In this document: piece after piece, positions 13,641-27,400 of the stretch | Layout of the letters: each line of letters opens with the position of its first letter | Position numbering within the stretch: position 1 is the first letter of the stretch | Source: Sisyra terminalis | Taxonomy: Eukaryota > Arthropoda > Insecta > Neuroptera > Sisyridae | Direction: 5' to 3' | NCBI GenBank assembly: GCA_958496175.1 | Contig: OY292276.1 | Span: 38,088,449-38,152,448 of the forward strand | DNA length: 64,000 bases | The notes under the pieces: generated by a model | What the model was told of the DNA's origin: nothing | Databases searched by the model: none | The model's input: only the letters and a program-made list of their open reading frames with translations | Position numbers and translations under genes: made by a program

Positions 13641-14956
13641 TTATTTTACTAATTTTAATTGTGGTACATTTTTTTGTTTCCTTATAATATTTGTATTTTT
13701 ATTCATAAATGGTACAAGAGGTGGAGGAATAATGACCGTACCATCGTCTTGTTGGCCTGTTTCGATAATAGCCATAATCATTCGAGGTATAGCACAGGCT
13801 GTTCCATTAACAGTATGAACAAATTTTTGGTTCTCATTTTCCATATACGATATATTCAATCGTCGAGATTGATAATCAGTGCAATTACTACAACTTGAAA
13901 CTTCACCGAATATTTGTCGACCAGGTAACCATGCTTCTAGATCATATTTTCTGTATGCCGGAGCTCCTAATTCGTGAGGTGGCATATCCAAAGTTTGTAA
14001 ATGCAATCCTAAAGAACCAAAACTTTCTTCTTCGATCATTCGAAATTCTTCAAGAATTTCATCGGAGGTCTCTGTGGTGGTAACTGCAAACATTTCAACT
14101 TTAGTGAACTGATGAACTCGATATATTCCTCGTTCTTCGAGTAAATTCGAGGTCTCAGCTCGGTAACATCGGCTTACAGCAGCCACTTTTATAGGTAAGT
14201 CTTTAACGGCAATTTGTTTATTCATAAAATATCCTGCAAGTGCCATTTCTGAAGTTCCAGACAAACATAAATTATCGCCATGTCTTTTATCTAACTCATA
14301 AATCTACAAAGAGATTAGCAATTTCTTTAAAATAAATAAATAAAATAAGGAATTCATACCTGTGTTCTCTCTCCTTCTGTATCCATACCACAACTTTCTA
14401 TAATATGTTTCGGTAGTATATCCGGTACCGACATCAACGTAAACCCTTTTTTAGTTAAATTTTGCACTGAATATCGTATCAGTGCATGTTCTAATTCCGA
14501 TAGAACTCCGTAAAAATAATAACTTCGATTACCGCAGAAGTTACCTAAATGCGACGTACGTAGTAAGTTTAATTCTTTACCTATTTTATTAAATTCTAAA
14601 GGCTTAAATGAAAAACTCCGTTTTTCCCCAATTGTACGAACTACTTTAGGTATTTCACCATAGTCTAAAACAGCTGGATGGGTGTCATTGGGGATTTTTT
14701 TTGCAGCTTTTAATAGTTCTAAATATATTTCATGTGAGTTTTGAGCATTTGTCTGTAAGGCCTCTTTATAATGTTGATATAAAGTTTGTACTTGGTCAAT
14801 ATTTCCTATTCCCTTTCTTCTATTTATGTTTGCCGCAATTTTTGATTGATTATTATTGTCACATATGTAATCCCAATTGTATACCGGTAGGACATTAGTT
14901 GAATACCTCATAAAAGGGACTTTTAAAAACATTGAACAATTTCTTAAAATCAACAT
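13641..14956 (-). CDS. SerRS-m: Mitochondrial seryl-tRNA synthetase
   Basis: Two exons on the minus strand, 14956-14360 and 14303-13641, separated by a 56-bp intron; 419 residues. The enzyme charges mitochondrial tRNA-Ser with serine. The N-terminus (MLILRNCSMFLKVPFMRY) is basic and hydrophobic without acidic residues, like a mitochondrial import signal. The helical region that follows is weakly conserved. The class II core is clear: SGTSEMALAGYF (residues about 214-225), motif 2 RCYRAETSN...GIYRVHQFTKVE (about 244-269), AYRKYDLEAWLPGR, FGEVSSCSNCTDYQSRR, and motif 3 NGTACAIPRM with its Arg near 373. The pattern follows animal SARS2 closely, and the motif 2 and 3 residues are kept, which argues against the insect SerRS-like protein SLIMP. 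It is divergent from the DNA-PKcs gene. AATAAA on the minus strand lies about 90 bp past the stop. Confidence 0.95.
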
Positions 14957-15408
14957 TTTGCAAAACTTGTTTATATTTTTTACGTCAAGAAATAGTAAAT
15001 AATAAGTTTAATATTTTATTTTTTTATCAAAATCACATTTTTAATACATTATTGTAATATTTTCTGTAATTTTACTGAATTTGACATTAGAAAATATTTG
15101 GCGTGGGTCGCGTGGGTTGTCAAACGTTGTTCAGTCCGAGAACGGTTCCCGTCGTTCCCGTAGTTCTCAACCGTTCCTTTCCCTCTTGTCCCCTCTGTTA
15201 CCATTGTTCAAAACTTTCCATTCTTTGATATAGGGACATGCGTGACATGTGACATCTGTCATTATTTGAATAGACTTCATGAAACAGTAAAACTGAGTAA
15301 AATGATCAAATTTTAAAATGTGTGCAAGTTGTAATACGTTACATAAATAATTATTAATTAATATACTTTAAAAAAATAAGTTTAAACTAAATTATTTTGT
15401 CCGTAAAA
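14957..15408. promoter_or_regulatory. Shared upstream region of SerRS-m and DNA-PKcs
   Basis: The 452 bp between the two divergent start codons must hold both 5' UTRs and core promoters. It contains a GC-richer block at about 15100-15200 within otherwise AT-rich DNA, the likeliest promoter core. No TATA box is convincing against the AT background. Confidence 0.5.
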
Positions 15409-18400
15409 ATGGAAACTCTAATAATTCATTTAAATCAATCTTTAAATAAAGCTGTCAGTGAAAAAAATAATAAAGAATGTGCTCGCGTAGTTTCTAACAT
15501 TTTAGCTGTATTTGAGGATGAGATTTCACCGTCGGATATTGGTAAAAAATAATAAATATATAATTATTCTTCAGTTAATTGGCAATATTGTTTTGTAGAT
15601 AAAATTATTGCATATTTGTATGATAAAGAAAAATTGTATAAACATGCTCGGAATATAACATTTTATAAGTATCATAAAGAAGCCGGTAATGAAATGCTTA
15701 AACTTTTCGGCTTTACTATAAATAAATTTACTCAAAATGTACAAAAGTATATATTAGATTTTTATGAATTCTGTAAAGATCTTATTGTACGAGTTGATAT
15801 CACAGCCGATATCAAATGCAATGCACTGATAATTTTAACAAATATTGTTGAAATTAAACATTCAAATCCAGCGATATTCCGATTTTCTCAACTGTTTGTT
15901 CGGCTAGTACAAAATTTAAGTTTTACTAAATCTCAGAAAGGTAAACAGTCTTGCGGGCTTTTTAATTGAATAGGTGATTAGGAAGAGTTTATGATACCAG
16001 AATGATGGCAAATTACAGTGAAATAACCATTTTATTAACGTTTCCAGAATCTTTCTTACAATTGTAAAATAAATAATACCGCCTATCTCCTAGAATTGAT
16101 TAACAATTATTACAAATTTTGAATATTAAACTATCAAACCCATCTCTTTTACTTATTAAATTCACTCTTTTGAAAATCAAATTTGCCATATATTAGAAAA
16201 ATTACACAACATAAAATTTGACTTCAATATGAAAAAAAATAAATAAACAAAATCTCTTAACTCGAGAAATATTATATACACTAAAACTACGGATGCAGCG
16301 TTTTTGAGAAATTCTTCTATAATCCTTAGACTATAACTAACTTTTTTCGAATCACTGAAGTTTAGTACATTTGATTTTATTTTCTAATTTGTATTATATT
16401 TATCCAGTATTTTCCCTTAAGGTTGTTTATTACTGTAGAAAGAATCAACATTTCAGAACATTAAATATCGATTTTATTAAATATCTATACCAATGACGCT
16501 TTGATTCTAAAAATGTTGAAAATACTGATTTAAACAATTGTACGCTCGTAGATGCTTTGGACCATTTATTTTGAAAGAGGTGTTATTTTAAAAAAGAGAT
16601 ATCACTTTAGCTAATATTTAATTTCCTTAAAAATATCCGCCGTTTGTTCAATTTAAAGTTGGTCGGTAAAAGAAGTTAGGTAATCATTGATTATGAAAGT
16701 GATGTAAGTCCAATTTTCATCAATAAGTGACTCAGCAGCTTGTTAAAGGTCAGTACCCTGTTGTTTTACATTTGTTTTATTTCACGTGTCGAAAGTTACT
16801 ATTTTAGATTACTTATTTTATTTTCCCCGATAATATTGATCAGTTCATATTAACATCCGATTATAGTAATAGAAGTAAGAAGAACTGGTAAATCAATATT
16901 ATTTAATGACAGTTGAAAATACTTATTTTATACTGGGCAAAATAGAAATTTACAAATGCCTTTGATGTGGTTGAGGGTTACCCAGTCGTTGGAAAATAAC
17001 ATTGATATCATTGATTATAAATTTTTACTTTCCGAACATTCAAAGAATTCATTACTTTCCGAACGATATTTAATTTGGTAGTTATCAAATATCACAAAAA
17101 AACATTATAAACATGAATTTCTTGTACACACTATGGAGTTATTATGATGACAAAATTTTGTTCTATATCATGATGTCAGACCTATAAGGGTAGGAAGCAG
17201 TTATTACCTTATATACTTTCTGGACATTACAAATATTTCAAAACTTTGCCACATGAAAAATATAAGTAAATAATACAAATATCTTATGTTAATTTTAACA
17301 ATATAATTACCGTAAAAAAATTTTACTTCTATTTTATATCTTGCTATTATTTGTAAACAAAATTGCGCTAATATGAAATATATTTTCTGTGATATTTGAT
17401 TTTTCAGTACTGAAATTACACGATTTTTATAATTTTGAAAGTGGTGCAAGTTTATGTACAGCTCATAAATATACTTTAGTTTAATCAAATTCGCCTAAAA
17501 TAAAATTTATATAAACAAACTATATATTGATAAATCAGTAGTAACATTGCCAGATTTGGCATAATTATCCTAAATTTTTGCTAACCTAAATAATTATGCA
17601 AACCTTTAATAATCTCAAAACAAGAAAAAAAGGACTTTAACCGCTTTCAAAATAAACGATTCATATATAAAATATGTCACAAAGTAATGCATTTTTAGAC
17701 ATTTAACAATAGCTTCAAATAATCAAACGAGCAGAAAAGAATATAAAAAATTTGCTGTTAAGTTTTTTGAATTAATATTAACCGAACATCATTATGACCA
17801 AAAAAATATTATTATTTTCTGATTGTATTGATAATTTTCATATTAATAAGTACAATACTTAAGCCAAAAAATTTGTCTAAAACTGTTGGATTTTTTTGTA
17901 TGAAGATACATCAAACGTACATGCTTTTACGTTTGAAATGACCTCCGTATTTTCTCAGATATTAATTAAATAAACATACCTATACGATCTTCATTATCCT
18001 TTATTCTGTTACATTAAATCAACTTCACCTTATCCAAATTGAATGAAAAAAGGGTAATAATTCCGTAGTTTTAGTTACTTATTATACACAAAACTTTCAC
18101 ATTTAAATTTTATAATTTTCCAATCACCAATTCAAATTCTAGCTTCACATTTAATTGTTTTTTCTTAAAATCTTTTTTTACTATAGTTGAAGGCAAAACA
18201 TATATACTTTTGGGAGTCATTTGTGTTAAATACCCCAAGGAAGTCGAACAACATTCGATACAGTTTAGAAAATTATTGATGGCCCAATTAAATACTCATA
18301 TGAAAAAGAGTAAATTGGAAAATTCTGCTGTGGAAGGACTTGTACAGGCTTTTAATAGTTTCTTAATCAACTTTTCCCCTCCCTTGGAGACGAATGCTGT

Positions 18401-21400
18401 ATTTTATTTAACTTTATACAATAATATTAAAAAGTTAATAGACTTGAATCCAACTAAACAAAAACATATTTCAAAAGGTAAATTGTTTGAAAATTATGCC
18501 AGTAATTCATTACATAATTAGTTTATGTTTTTTTTTTAGAAATTTTAAGTTTGATCCAAGAACACATTAATCTTTTCAAATCACATATATATGTTGATTA
18601 TAAATTTTGGCATACAAAGTTTGTAAAGTCTATATATGAGGAACGTTATACAGCCAACGTTAAAACTGTTGGATTTACATTAGACGCGTTTTATAAAGCT
18701 ATTGGAGAAAAATTATCTCTCCAAACCGATTCTGCTGATAAAATTGTCTTTAATTATTTTTTTCAGTATTTCCAAGAACATTTAACTCAAGGCACGGCTG
18801 ACAATACATTAGAGCTCCGCTGGAGTCTCAAGGCAATAGGACATTTTGCCAAAAGCTATCGAACACATTTATCCGATTCAACATTTTCCGAAATTTTTGT
18901 CTTAATAATGCAACGCATTCGCTTTTTGTATTTAGATAAGGAAGAAATTGCTACCCGAGATTTAGAATATCTTCCAACTTATGTTGAAGTTCTCTGTAGT
19001 GTTATTAAAGAAATGGATCAGATTTCTGACGATGATTTAAAATCATTGGAGCTTCTCTGTGTAATTATGATCCGTTCTTTTCCCAAACTACGTCTTCAAT
19101 TTCATCAAAAATTCGTGATTCAATCTTTTCAACTCACCATTGCTTTGGTGGCAAATTCTAGAGCGTATAACTTGGAAAATTTTTTGAATACCATAATTTA
19201 CCAAAGTGTAATATGGACATCATCTCATAGTTTATTAATCGACGCTGAACTAATGAAGGAAGATGTTTCAAATAATATTATTACTTATAAAAACTTCCTT
19301 CCATTTTGGACTTCAGTTTTAAATTTGGAGGAAGATAAGTTTAATATCAACAATATTATTTATGATGAAATGATTAAAACCTTATTCAAATTGTCAAAAC
19401 GATTGGATTTATCAATCATTATCAATTATTCTGAATCAGTTGAAAATAAATTTGTAGCTACATCACCTAAAGATTGCACTCTTTTTATTAATGTTGTAGA
19501 TTTTTATGTTGATATTTTTAGTTCAACACCACTAGAATATTTTCAAAGATATCTTTACATATACCACGAAACGTTTATAATGCTTTCAGAAAAAAATGCT
19601 TTAAATAGTGGTTTCTATAAATTAATCACACAAGGATTAAAAAATTACAATCAGCTAGTTTCCAAAAACATAGTGGATATCCAAAACCAAGAACAATTTT
19701 TAAATCTAATCAGATTTTACATTTGCCAACTTATAACCAAAGCAAAAGTTTATAAAGGAGATCTACAAGTGGCTTTATTATTTTGTGTCCTAGAAGTTCC
19801 TCTGGCACTAGTCGAAGAATTTATTGACAACAATATCAAAGAAGTTATAATCATTGCCCTAAATATTGGCCAGCTTCACTTATCATTAGCAATGCAAGTG
19901 TTAAAAACCTTAGACAATTGGAATCGTATTTTTTCTAAAAAGAATATGGAAAATCTATTTAAAGATATTTTTCCAATACTAGAGGACATTTTGAAATCTA
20001 AGCCAGTCGAAACTAACTATAATTTGCAAATTGAACGAAAAACAAACCGTTACCAAAAACTTTTATCAAAAGATGTGACTATATCTGAAAATTCAGAACT
20101 TACAAATTTACAAAAACAGATATTGTTACTCTTCGGATCATTGAATTTTGATTTATTCTATGATTTATATAATGGTGATAGTAGTAAAATACGTACGAGG
20201 CATTCAAATTGTTTGAAGTACAAAATTCCATTCGCTGATATAAAATTGGATGTATATTTGGATGAAATTATTCCGCATATTCTTGGTTCGGCGTTAAATG
20301 CAAGTGATCGTGGAACTAGAGTTGCAGCATGTGAATTTTTACATACTTGTATTATAATTTTAACCGGAACACGTATGTTATTATATATTTTTTTAGAACT
20401 ATTGATCTGGGATTTTTTTTGCTTTATTTTTTGTATCTAATGAATCAGTAACTATCTTTTACATCGTTTGTTCAATAAAACTCACTAGCCTTGCTTTGTG
20501 ACTAATCTTTCACTAATCTTGCTTTGCGGCTTAAATACCTTCCAAAAAAATTGAAACGTTTCATTGTGCTACTAGTTTATTGGTGTTATTCATACTACAT
20601 AGTAGTAACCGTAATCACATTACACAGTATTTTGATTTATCAATTGAAATGACGATCACATGACCGATAGAGCAAATAATCATGGACCTAGTCAAGTATG
20701 AAAAAGAAGGCCACCCTATCAAATAAATTCACACAAGAACCCATGTGGGTTCCTATGTGGTATTTTCGAATGAATTTTGACCTGGATTCCTATGTAGTTT
20801 CCCATTCTTATAGAAATCCACATAGGAAGAGCAAATGATTTTCACAGTATTTTCCCTTAAAAATTTATAGAACAGCATTGTAAATTACTTACCAGAAATA
20901 AATCTTAGTTTTTTGTTATTTACTTATTTTGTTACGGAATATTAAATTAAGTTTGTCCTCCAGGGTTAATTAAACGATTTAATGTTGCAAAGGGCATTGT
21001 CGTTTTTCACCTTCGTCAAAGATATCTTGCCTTTAATACAAATAAAAAACATTTAAAACAATTAAAAATAAAGTGTCTAACGTAAAAATTTCCTTTGAAA
21101 TTGTGCAAGTATATGTATTGCATCGATTGGCGTCGATGAGAAAAACGGATGACAGAAATATCTAAAGTTTAATTTAGAAATAAGGTTATTTCCAAAAAGT
21201 ATAATTTATAGTCCGCTAATTGGAGAATTTGTCTCTAGGCCTCACTCTCTTTATTTCCCATATAAATCCATACTTTCCTATGTAGTTTCCCACACAAATG
21301 CATCCTTTCTCATGTGGTTTCCTGCATAAATCCATCCTTTTCCATGTGGTTTCTCAAATAAATACAAATGGATTTATGTAGATTTTTTTGATAGAACAGC

Positions 21401-24400
21401 CATCTTTCCTTTTATAACGATGAATTTTGAAATTTAAAAGTAAGGGAAAATTTTTTTTGTTTAATAAATAAATATTTATATATTTCATTACTTTAGAAAC
21501 TATTAGATTAGTAGTGTGCTGAGTCTTACCCTAATAAAGGAGATCTCATCGTGTTGGGAAATCTTTTAAATGGTCTACATAAGCAAAATCATGAAACCCT
21601 TCTACGAAATGCCTCGGAAGTTTATGTTGATATGTCATAACATTCTGTAAAAATATTCATTTTTTACCATTAAGGAACGTTTTTTGGAATATATATTATT
21701 GTTTTTCCTTTACAGTCTCCCCTGGTTGAAATCCAGGCTACACTTGTTGGTTGTGACTAAAGCTATTCAAAGAATGGTCATTCAGTGAATTGTAATTGTA
21801 GGTAATGAGAAATTTGTGATAAAAATTTTGAAAAATGTAATAGAAGAGTATTAATTCGAGTATCTAACTGATAATAATACTAGCTTGGTGCACCCATAAA
21901 ATGCATCCATATATTCAGTATTCAAAATTTTTAAAAAACAATTTTAATGAACCAATGATTGTCGACTTCGCGACGAAGCAATTGCGGATTTTGTTGAAGC
22001 ATTTAAGGAACAATTTTTTGGCATAGATATATTTAGTTCAAAAAAAAATCCCACGCCAACGTCCGTTTGAAAACCAGATCAATAGTTTTTATTCTGTCGT
22101 TTCTATAAGTATAATTACTATAAGTTGATATTTTTTCTTCATTTTAGATGCTTATAATTACGGAAATCGTGATTGTTACATTCCACTATTTGAAATGCTT
22201 TGGCCAGCATTATTACAATTAGCCAATGATAATGACCATGTTGTATATCAACTTTTCAATCCATTACTATTGCAGCTAATTCATTGGTTTGTTAGTTCAA
22301 CACAAATACAAAGTGAAGAAATAAAATTACTCATTAACGCCTTAATGAATTCAATGAGCCACTCATTCAATGCTGATTTTGAAAATTTCACCGGCAAATA
22401 CTTATGCGAATTTGTTAAGTGGTCAATCAATTTACTTTTAAGTGATGACGTCAATGCCGCTGAGAAATGCCGCACTAATTTAAATATGATTTTTAAGCAA
22501 ATTATATGGTTTGCAAAAAGTGGAAAAGTAGAGAATCGAATTGGTGCGGCTGTGGCCTTTACTAGTTGTTATTCTGTTTTGCTTGAAAATACTAATATGG
22601 AATTGTATTCATTGGATTTATTGCAAGGATTCATCATCAGTTTATCAATGTGTAATAATGATGATGAACTTACGAAAAAATGTGACGAAGAAACTACAAA
22701 TGCTTTAGATAAGTTGTATTTTATGATAGAAAAAGAATATGTTGTTCTTAACCAATCAACTTCATCACGACCTAACATTTTATCAGATATTGTTGTATGG
22801 TTGATTCAACAATGTGGTTCATTACAAATAAAATGCAGCTTTAAAGCAATGGAATTGTCTGCTAAATTAGTCAAATATGCAGTGGCAAAAGACAAATTCA
22901 CTATGATATCTTTCATTGAAACATTTTTATCAATACCGCAACTTATAAACATTTTTGAAGGAGATTTACAAAAATATTCAGATAATTGGACTTTGGAAAA
23001 AGCTGAACATGTGATTTATATAATAAATTGGATGAAACAGCTTCGAACAAGTTTAAATTGTTTTACTTGGGCATTGAATCTATCGATCAATATAGATAGA
23101 CATCACATATTGCACAAGGCTATTGACACTTTTTTCAACCATATACTATTTAAAAAAAATTCTTTGTCATCATACTTAAGTGATGCAAACTCTTCACTTA
23201 TCATACAAAGTATAATTCAATACGAAAATTTAAAAATGAAATTAATAATCGATATTTTTGATTTTTTAATTTTGGTTTCTGAAAGGAATGAACAAGCTTT
23301 CAACGATTTATGCCCTCTTAGTTTATTTAATATGATTAATATCTCTTTATTTGAGTCTGAAAAGCTTTTAAGTTATTGTACGAATAATAATTATTTAATA
23401 ACTACGTTGTTTCCTCAAATTGAAAATTTATTATCAAAAACTACGGCAAAAATGGATCCCAATAAAAAGGAAATTTTTAAACTAGTTATGGAAGAAAACA
23501 TACGGCAATTTTCTGCACTGAATATTATTGAGAGATGTTTGCAATCAAATGAAAATTTATTGGAAAACAAATTTAAGTTGCTGGCTATAATCATTTTGAA
23601 CAAATGCGAATTTTTGAATATAAATGATTTTTCCTCCGGAACATCAATTATGAATTATATTTTTGAAAATATTGTTCAAGACGGTGTTGGTTTAAATATT
23701 CCAATGATCAAACTAGAAATTTTGAAAATTGCAATTGAATTTGCTTTGATAAATTGTGACCCTTCCGTACCTATAACTTTAATTTGCTATGGATCTACGA
23801 TTCGACATCCAAAAACAATGTTAGAAGTTCGACATGGAATATATTTTTTCAATTTATTTAGCGATTATCTCATTGAACACTATATTTCACATGTGAATCC
23901 AGAAAATTTATTCATCACTACTGGGAACATAGATCAAATTTTGATCATTTCAACTGAAATTTTTAAGCATATTCTACAAACTTCAAAAGACAATCTTAAA
24001 AGTTATAGTTGTACGTTATTTGAGTATTTACTGTCGAAATGGGAAACAATTCAAGAAAATGCAATGAATTTAAATGAAAAGTATCGACTGTTACAATTTT
24101 TAAAAAATGGAATTTTTGCATCGTATAATGAAAGAGTAGGAGTTTTGAATAATCATAGCTCTAATGTTGAAAGTTGGATTTACGGAGTAATTACTGAGGA
24201 AATAAATGAAAGCGAAGATGAATCATTAAATTTACAGTACAAAATCAATGTTTTAGGCTTACTTCCATTTATTACAAAAGAAGATGATACAAATAATTTT
24301 AATCTTACGTAAGTAATGCTTTATAATATTAAACCTTACATCTATTATCATCTCCTATAGGATACAGTTATATTTTTTATACTTGATTGTGTACAAACAG

Positions 24401-27400
24401 AGCTTTCAAATATACTTTTCAAGGATCTTTAAAAGTATCTAGATACTAGATAAGTTACTTTCTCAAAATATATCCAAAGTTACTTTAGGTATCTAATTAG
24501 GTATTTTTAAAAAAGGAACTTATATTTATCTTAAACTACTTTTTAAGATACTTGATAGATACTTTTTTAGTCACTTTATGTACTATGTATGTACCGTATG
24601 TACTATGTTTCGTAAAAGTTGTTAGGTAATTAGATATTGTATTTCTTATCTTTATAAATTTAGAAAAAATAAAAGTATGTGTGACTAAACCACTGTAAAC
24701 ATGACACACCTAAAAACGATTGATGATTAATTATATAAAAGATATATATTGAATTTTGTAGAACTATACAAAATAAAACTTTAAATCAATGGTTTTTAAC
24801 CGGGGTTCAATCGAACCCGAGGGGTTCAGTGGATATCATGTGTTAATGGTTTTATGAACTCATGTATAAATATATATCTTTGTTTGGAGTTTTAAAAAAT
24901 CACACTTTATTTTTTCAATTAAGAAGGATTTGATGAATTCCCAAATGATACTAGTGTGGGTCAATACCTCCAACAAGATTAAGAACCACTGCTCTAAATG
25001 AAACAGAAAATATATAAGATCGTCAAAACATATCAATCACAAAGTAAGCATTATTTTGTTCAAATAGTACCCCATTTTATTATTTACTGCATACTTTATT
25101 TTTAGCTACTTTTTGTTATCCTAAGTAATTTTCGAGATCTAAGATACAGTAACTTAAATACTTTAAAGTAACCAGGATACTTTTTTCTGAAAGCTCTGTA
25201 TATAAACAATATCCTAGATAAGTCAAAATTATTTCTCCAGGAAATCTTTTCAAAGAAGTATAACTATGACGTTTATTGACGTTAATTACCTCATTTTTCA
25301 AAACTCTTAACAAAGAAGTATTCAAGAAGCCATTTTTCTGACATTGCAAGCCGTCAATAAAATGAGCTTTGTAAGAAGTCTTTTTTAATTTCATAATATC
25401 TCCAAAATCTGTGCTCTTTAAGTTGTTCACGAGAGTTTTTTTTTGGAAGTCAGAAAGAGTTCTTTATTCTGACTTCTGCAAGAACTCTTTTTTTTCTAGA
25501 CTCAAAAAAAGAGCTTTTTGGGAATTCTTCACGAAGTACTGATTTAATCTTGAAACGGCGCGCTTCTTTAGTGAAAGAAAAAAATGTTCTAATACTATAT
25601 TGTCGGCCTCAAGTGTTTACCTGCTAAGTTCATTTTAACAGTTTTTACAGGGGAAGGAAAAAAGAGAATATATTCTTCATAAGTTATGTTAATACAGATA
25701 TCAGATTTTCGTTTCTGTTATATTTTGAAATTTCTATGTTTAAAGTGATTTATCAGTTTATCACTCTATATAATTTTCTATTCCCTTCCTAAAATCATTT
25801 AAAATGGACTTCTCGGGTCAAGATTTTAGGCCGACTATATGACTTCCTTGAGAGCTCTTTAGAAGACCATATGGTTTATCGCAATATTATATTATTTAAT
25901 ACGAATATTATATTATATTATATCCTATGTCCAAAAAACTAATAAACCTAATAATAGACTAATAAGTCTAAAAGTAAAATATGCATAGCTTTATTCTCTA
26001 GTGTTATGTTCTTCTAGGTCTGCCTTGGAGACATTTTTCCACCAGCATTGTTCTAAAAAGACATCATCAATTCAAAAAAATACCACAGAAGAAATTGTTA
26101 ACAAATCTGTAATAAAAAAGTGTTTAAATGCCTTGGTCGTTACAAAATCTCCAACTCTTCTTCGTTTCATAATAGAATATACAAAATACGACGATGAACA
26201 AATTTATAAAAACGACATTGAGGAATCTTTAAAAATTCTTCAAACGAATGCCAACTTATCAGAACAATTTAGGATTATCAAATATCTATTTGATGATTTG
26301 ATGCCATATTTTATGATTTTTGATGCTACCTTTACTAATCAATTAGTTTATTGCATCCATTTTGTTCTACTACTCATACGCCATACACAACATGAGGCAG
26401 TTCAGAGATTTCTTCAAGAAGGTTTTAACTCAATTATTTTTCGATTATCAATGAAAGCAAACGAAGATGCAAGTGAAAGAAAAATTGAAATGATTGAAAA
26501 AATAATTTCTTTTCAACTAATTGAATATATTTTTCTGCTTGACATGAGCGATGAAAATCTTTTAGAAATCAGCAACTTTGAATATGATCGTAAAAAACTA
26601 ACAAAAACTTTGGTCGAAAAATGCTTATCGATTCGAATGGAAAATTACGACGTTCCACCTGAAATATTTGATTTGTACCATTTATTTCAATGCATTTCCT
26701 TTCGAACTTTGATTACCATAATTAGCAACACACAAAAAGAACTGAAACCGTTTCGAGTTCTATTTTATCATAGAGATAACGTTACCAACTCTCTATTACT
26801 TTGGCCGAAAATAATAAATTGCACCATTCCGTATACGTTTCCTCAAGATTTCGATAAACTTCCTTCAAAACGTAAAGTGGTTGTTAATATTCGAAATAAG
26901 ATTCGCAAAGAAAACCATAATTTTGAATTGATGAGAAATTTCAACGATTTCATTTCCACGCAAAATGTATTCAATAGTACATTGAATGAAGATGTGCAAA
27001 AATTTGACTTTACTTTAAGTCTTGTTAAAAAGCAGAACAATACGAGGATAAACCCTGAACTACAGGCTAACGTTTTTGTTGAACTTGAAGAAGATGCACT
27101 TAACACTCATGAATGCATGGCTCCATTATGTGCAGTGGTACAACAATTAATTCATTTGGATAAAACAGAAGGAAAGAATAGTAATGGTGCTCCTCATTGG
27201 ATTCAAGGGATTCGACAAATTTTAAATGATAATGATGTTCATGGGAATATTAAAATATTTTTACTTAAATTAATTGAAAACAATAAGGATGATTTTCAGT
27301 GTTATTCTAAAATCTTTATTGGAACCATTTTGAATGTAATACAAAGCAAAGTTCTAGGAAATGAAATTAATTACTTCATTGGAGACTTGGTAAGCTTTAT

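Noticed and set aside
17204..17488. 94-codon minus-strand open frame in DNA-PKcs intron 2
   Set aside because: Low-complexity Ile/Lys/Tyr/Phe composition, no domain, and no splice or promoter context; expected by chance in AT-rich DNA.
24810..24840. GGTTCAATCGAACCC resembling a tRNA T-arm
   Set aside because: It lies within the inverted end of a hAT-type MITE; no acceptor, D or anticodon arm.
25116..25430. 104-codon minus-strand open frame in DNA-PKcs intron 5
   Set aside because: Its end overlaps the inverted end of the 24398-25198 transposon and nothing resembles a known protein.
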